A DNA stretch of 64,000 nucleotides from Kalaharituber pfeilii (taxonomy: Eukaryota > Ascomycota > Pezizomycetes > Pezizales > Pezizaceae), in the NCBI GenBank assembly GCA_015179045.1, contig WHUZ01000036.1:62001-126000 (forward strand). Direction: 5' to 3'. The notes beneath the pieces were generated by a model that was not told the origin of the DNA, searched no databases, and worked only from the letters and a program-made list of their open reading frames with translations. This document shows, piece after piece, positions 63,736 to 64,000 of the stretch; position 1 is the first letter of the stretch; each line of letters opens with the position of its first letter. Made by a program: the position numbers and the translations under genes.

Positions 63736-63748
63736 GTTTTTACTTTAG
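62927..63748 (+). pseudogene. Copia 3 Gag, truncated in the zinc knuckle
   Basis: 273 residues from MADRGSSSSSSSS. Shows ILDRTNYNTRQSETRTILDA, the conserved EAWRELEDTLDRKN, TALL-like repeats with YTLNTLLDLKKDDS, then DNLQSKDGLTYANVRTRLLD, a KKKDNKKKKFRK basic stretch and KGQCFWYK, the first half of a CxxC zinc knuckle (here CFWY). The sequence turns into AT-rich repeat exactly there, so the frame ends KFLL. Divergent from the Gags of copia 1 and 2, so a separate family. Confidence 0.85.
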
Positions 63749-64000
63749 AGTGATATTAACTTGCTTCAATAAGTTAGTTTTTTTTTTAGAAAAACTTGTT
63801 CAACAAGTTAAAAATAGAGTTAAAAACTGACTTGGATAGGAATTATTTATATAGTAAAATATAAAATTTTTAACTTATATTTATTTTAACTTATTGATCT
63901 AAGTTTTTAAATATAGTAAAAACTAACTTACTAGCCAAAGCAGTTTATTTTTTAAAAGAAAATTTAACCTATATTAAAAAACTAATAAATTTCAACTGAC
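63736..64000. repeat. AT-rich dispersed repeat
   Basis: GTATAAGTTTTTACTTTAGA and CAATAAGTTAGTTTTTTTTT resemble 6190-6240, and 57735-57780 in part. The block interrupts copia 3 and runs off the window. Confidence 0.6.

Overview
The window reads as repeat-rich chromosomal DNA of a filamentous fungus, most likely an ascomycete. The reasons are Tad/I-type LINEs, Ty1/copia and Ty3/gypsy elements of fungal type, very AT-rich gene-free blocks of the kind left by repeat-induced mutation, and no bacterial gene organisation. The species cannot be read from the sequence. Only one plausible host gene was found (1892-2326, minus strand, small protein, tentatively DUF6623-like). Nearly everything else is mobile or satellite DNA, so the interest lies in how the elements are built and nested.

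Layout. 1-5.5 kb: LINE debris and the one host-like gene. 5.6-7.5 kb: AT-rich block. 8.4-11.7 kb: LINE debris and a GC-rich hAT-like repeat. 11.9-17.5 kb: a young, apparently intact copia element, inserted in a second copy of that hAT-like repeat. 18.2-22.7 kb: a decayed second copia. 22.7-23.8 kb: a LINE RNase H fragment. 24.8-28.1 kb: a complex array of a 57-bp minisatellite holding a Mutator-like element. 28.4-35.5 kb: LINE-type insertions, the largest being a 'gag-only' retroposon split by a gypsy derivative. 35.5-44.4 kb: more 57-bp arrays in both orientations around an AT-rich core, carrying several hAT-like elements and retroposons. 44.4-53.4 kb: a solo LTR split by an 8-kb LINE that itself carries three further insertions. 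54.3-56.2 and 60.2-61.1 kb: older 57-bp arrays. 56.9-57.7 kb: a solo LTR. 57.7-59.5 kb: AT-rich. 62.1-63.7 kb: a third copia cut off by AT-rich DNA.

How the parts relate. The 39.9-44.4 kb array is an inverted duplicate of 24.8-28.1 kb, so many insertions have an empty counterpart inside the same window and their target-site duplications (TSDs) can be checked directly. Two LINE 3' ends recur: type A contains a GCC-AUA-GCCC/GGGC-GGC hairpin, type B an ACCCUGC/GCGGGGU stem. Each ends in poly(A). They terminate full LINEs, 1.1-1.5 kb elements coding only for an ORF1/gag-like protein, and very short insertions of 23-71 bp with 9-15 bp TSDs, one of which is almost pure poly(A).

Main candidates for something undescribed: (1) the gag-only retroposon family with borrowed LINE tails; (2) a textbook-looking -1 frameshift signal inside one member (slippery A_AAA_AAG, 5-nt spacer, perfect 7-bp GC-rich hairpin), with two other members also needing a -1 shift; (3) the micro-insertions that repeatedly start at the base of the 3' hairpin.
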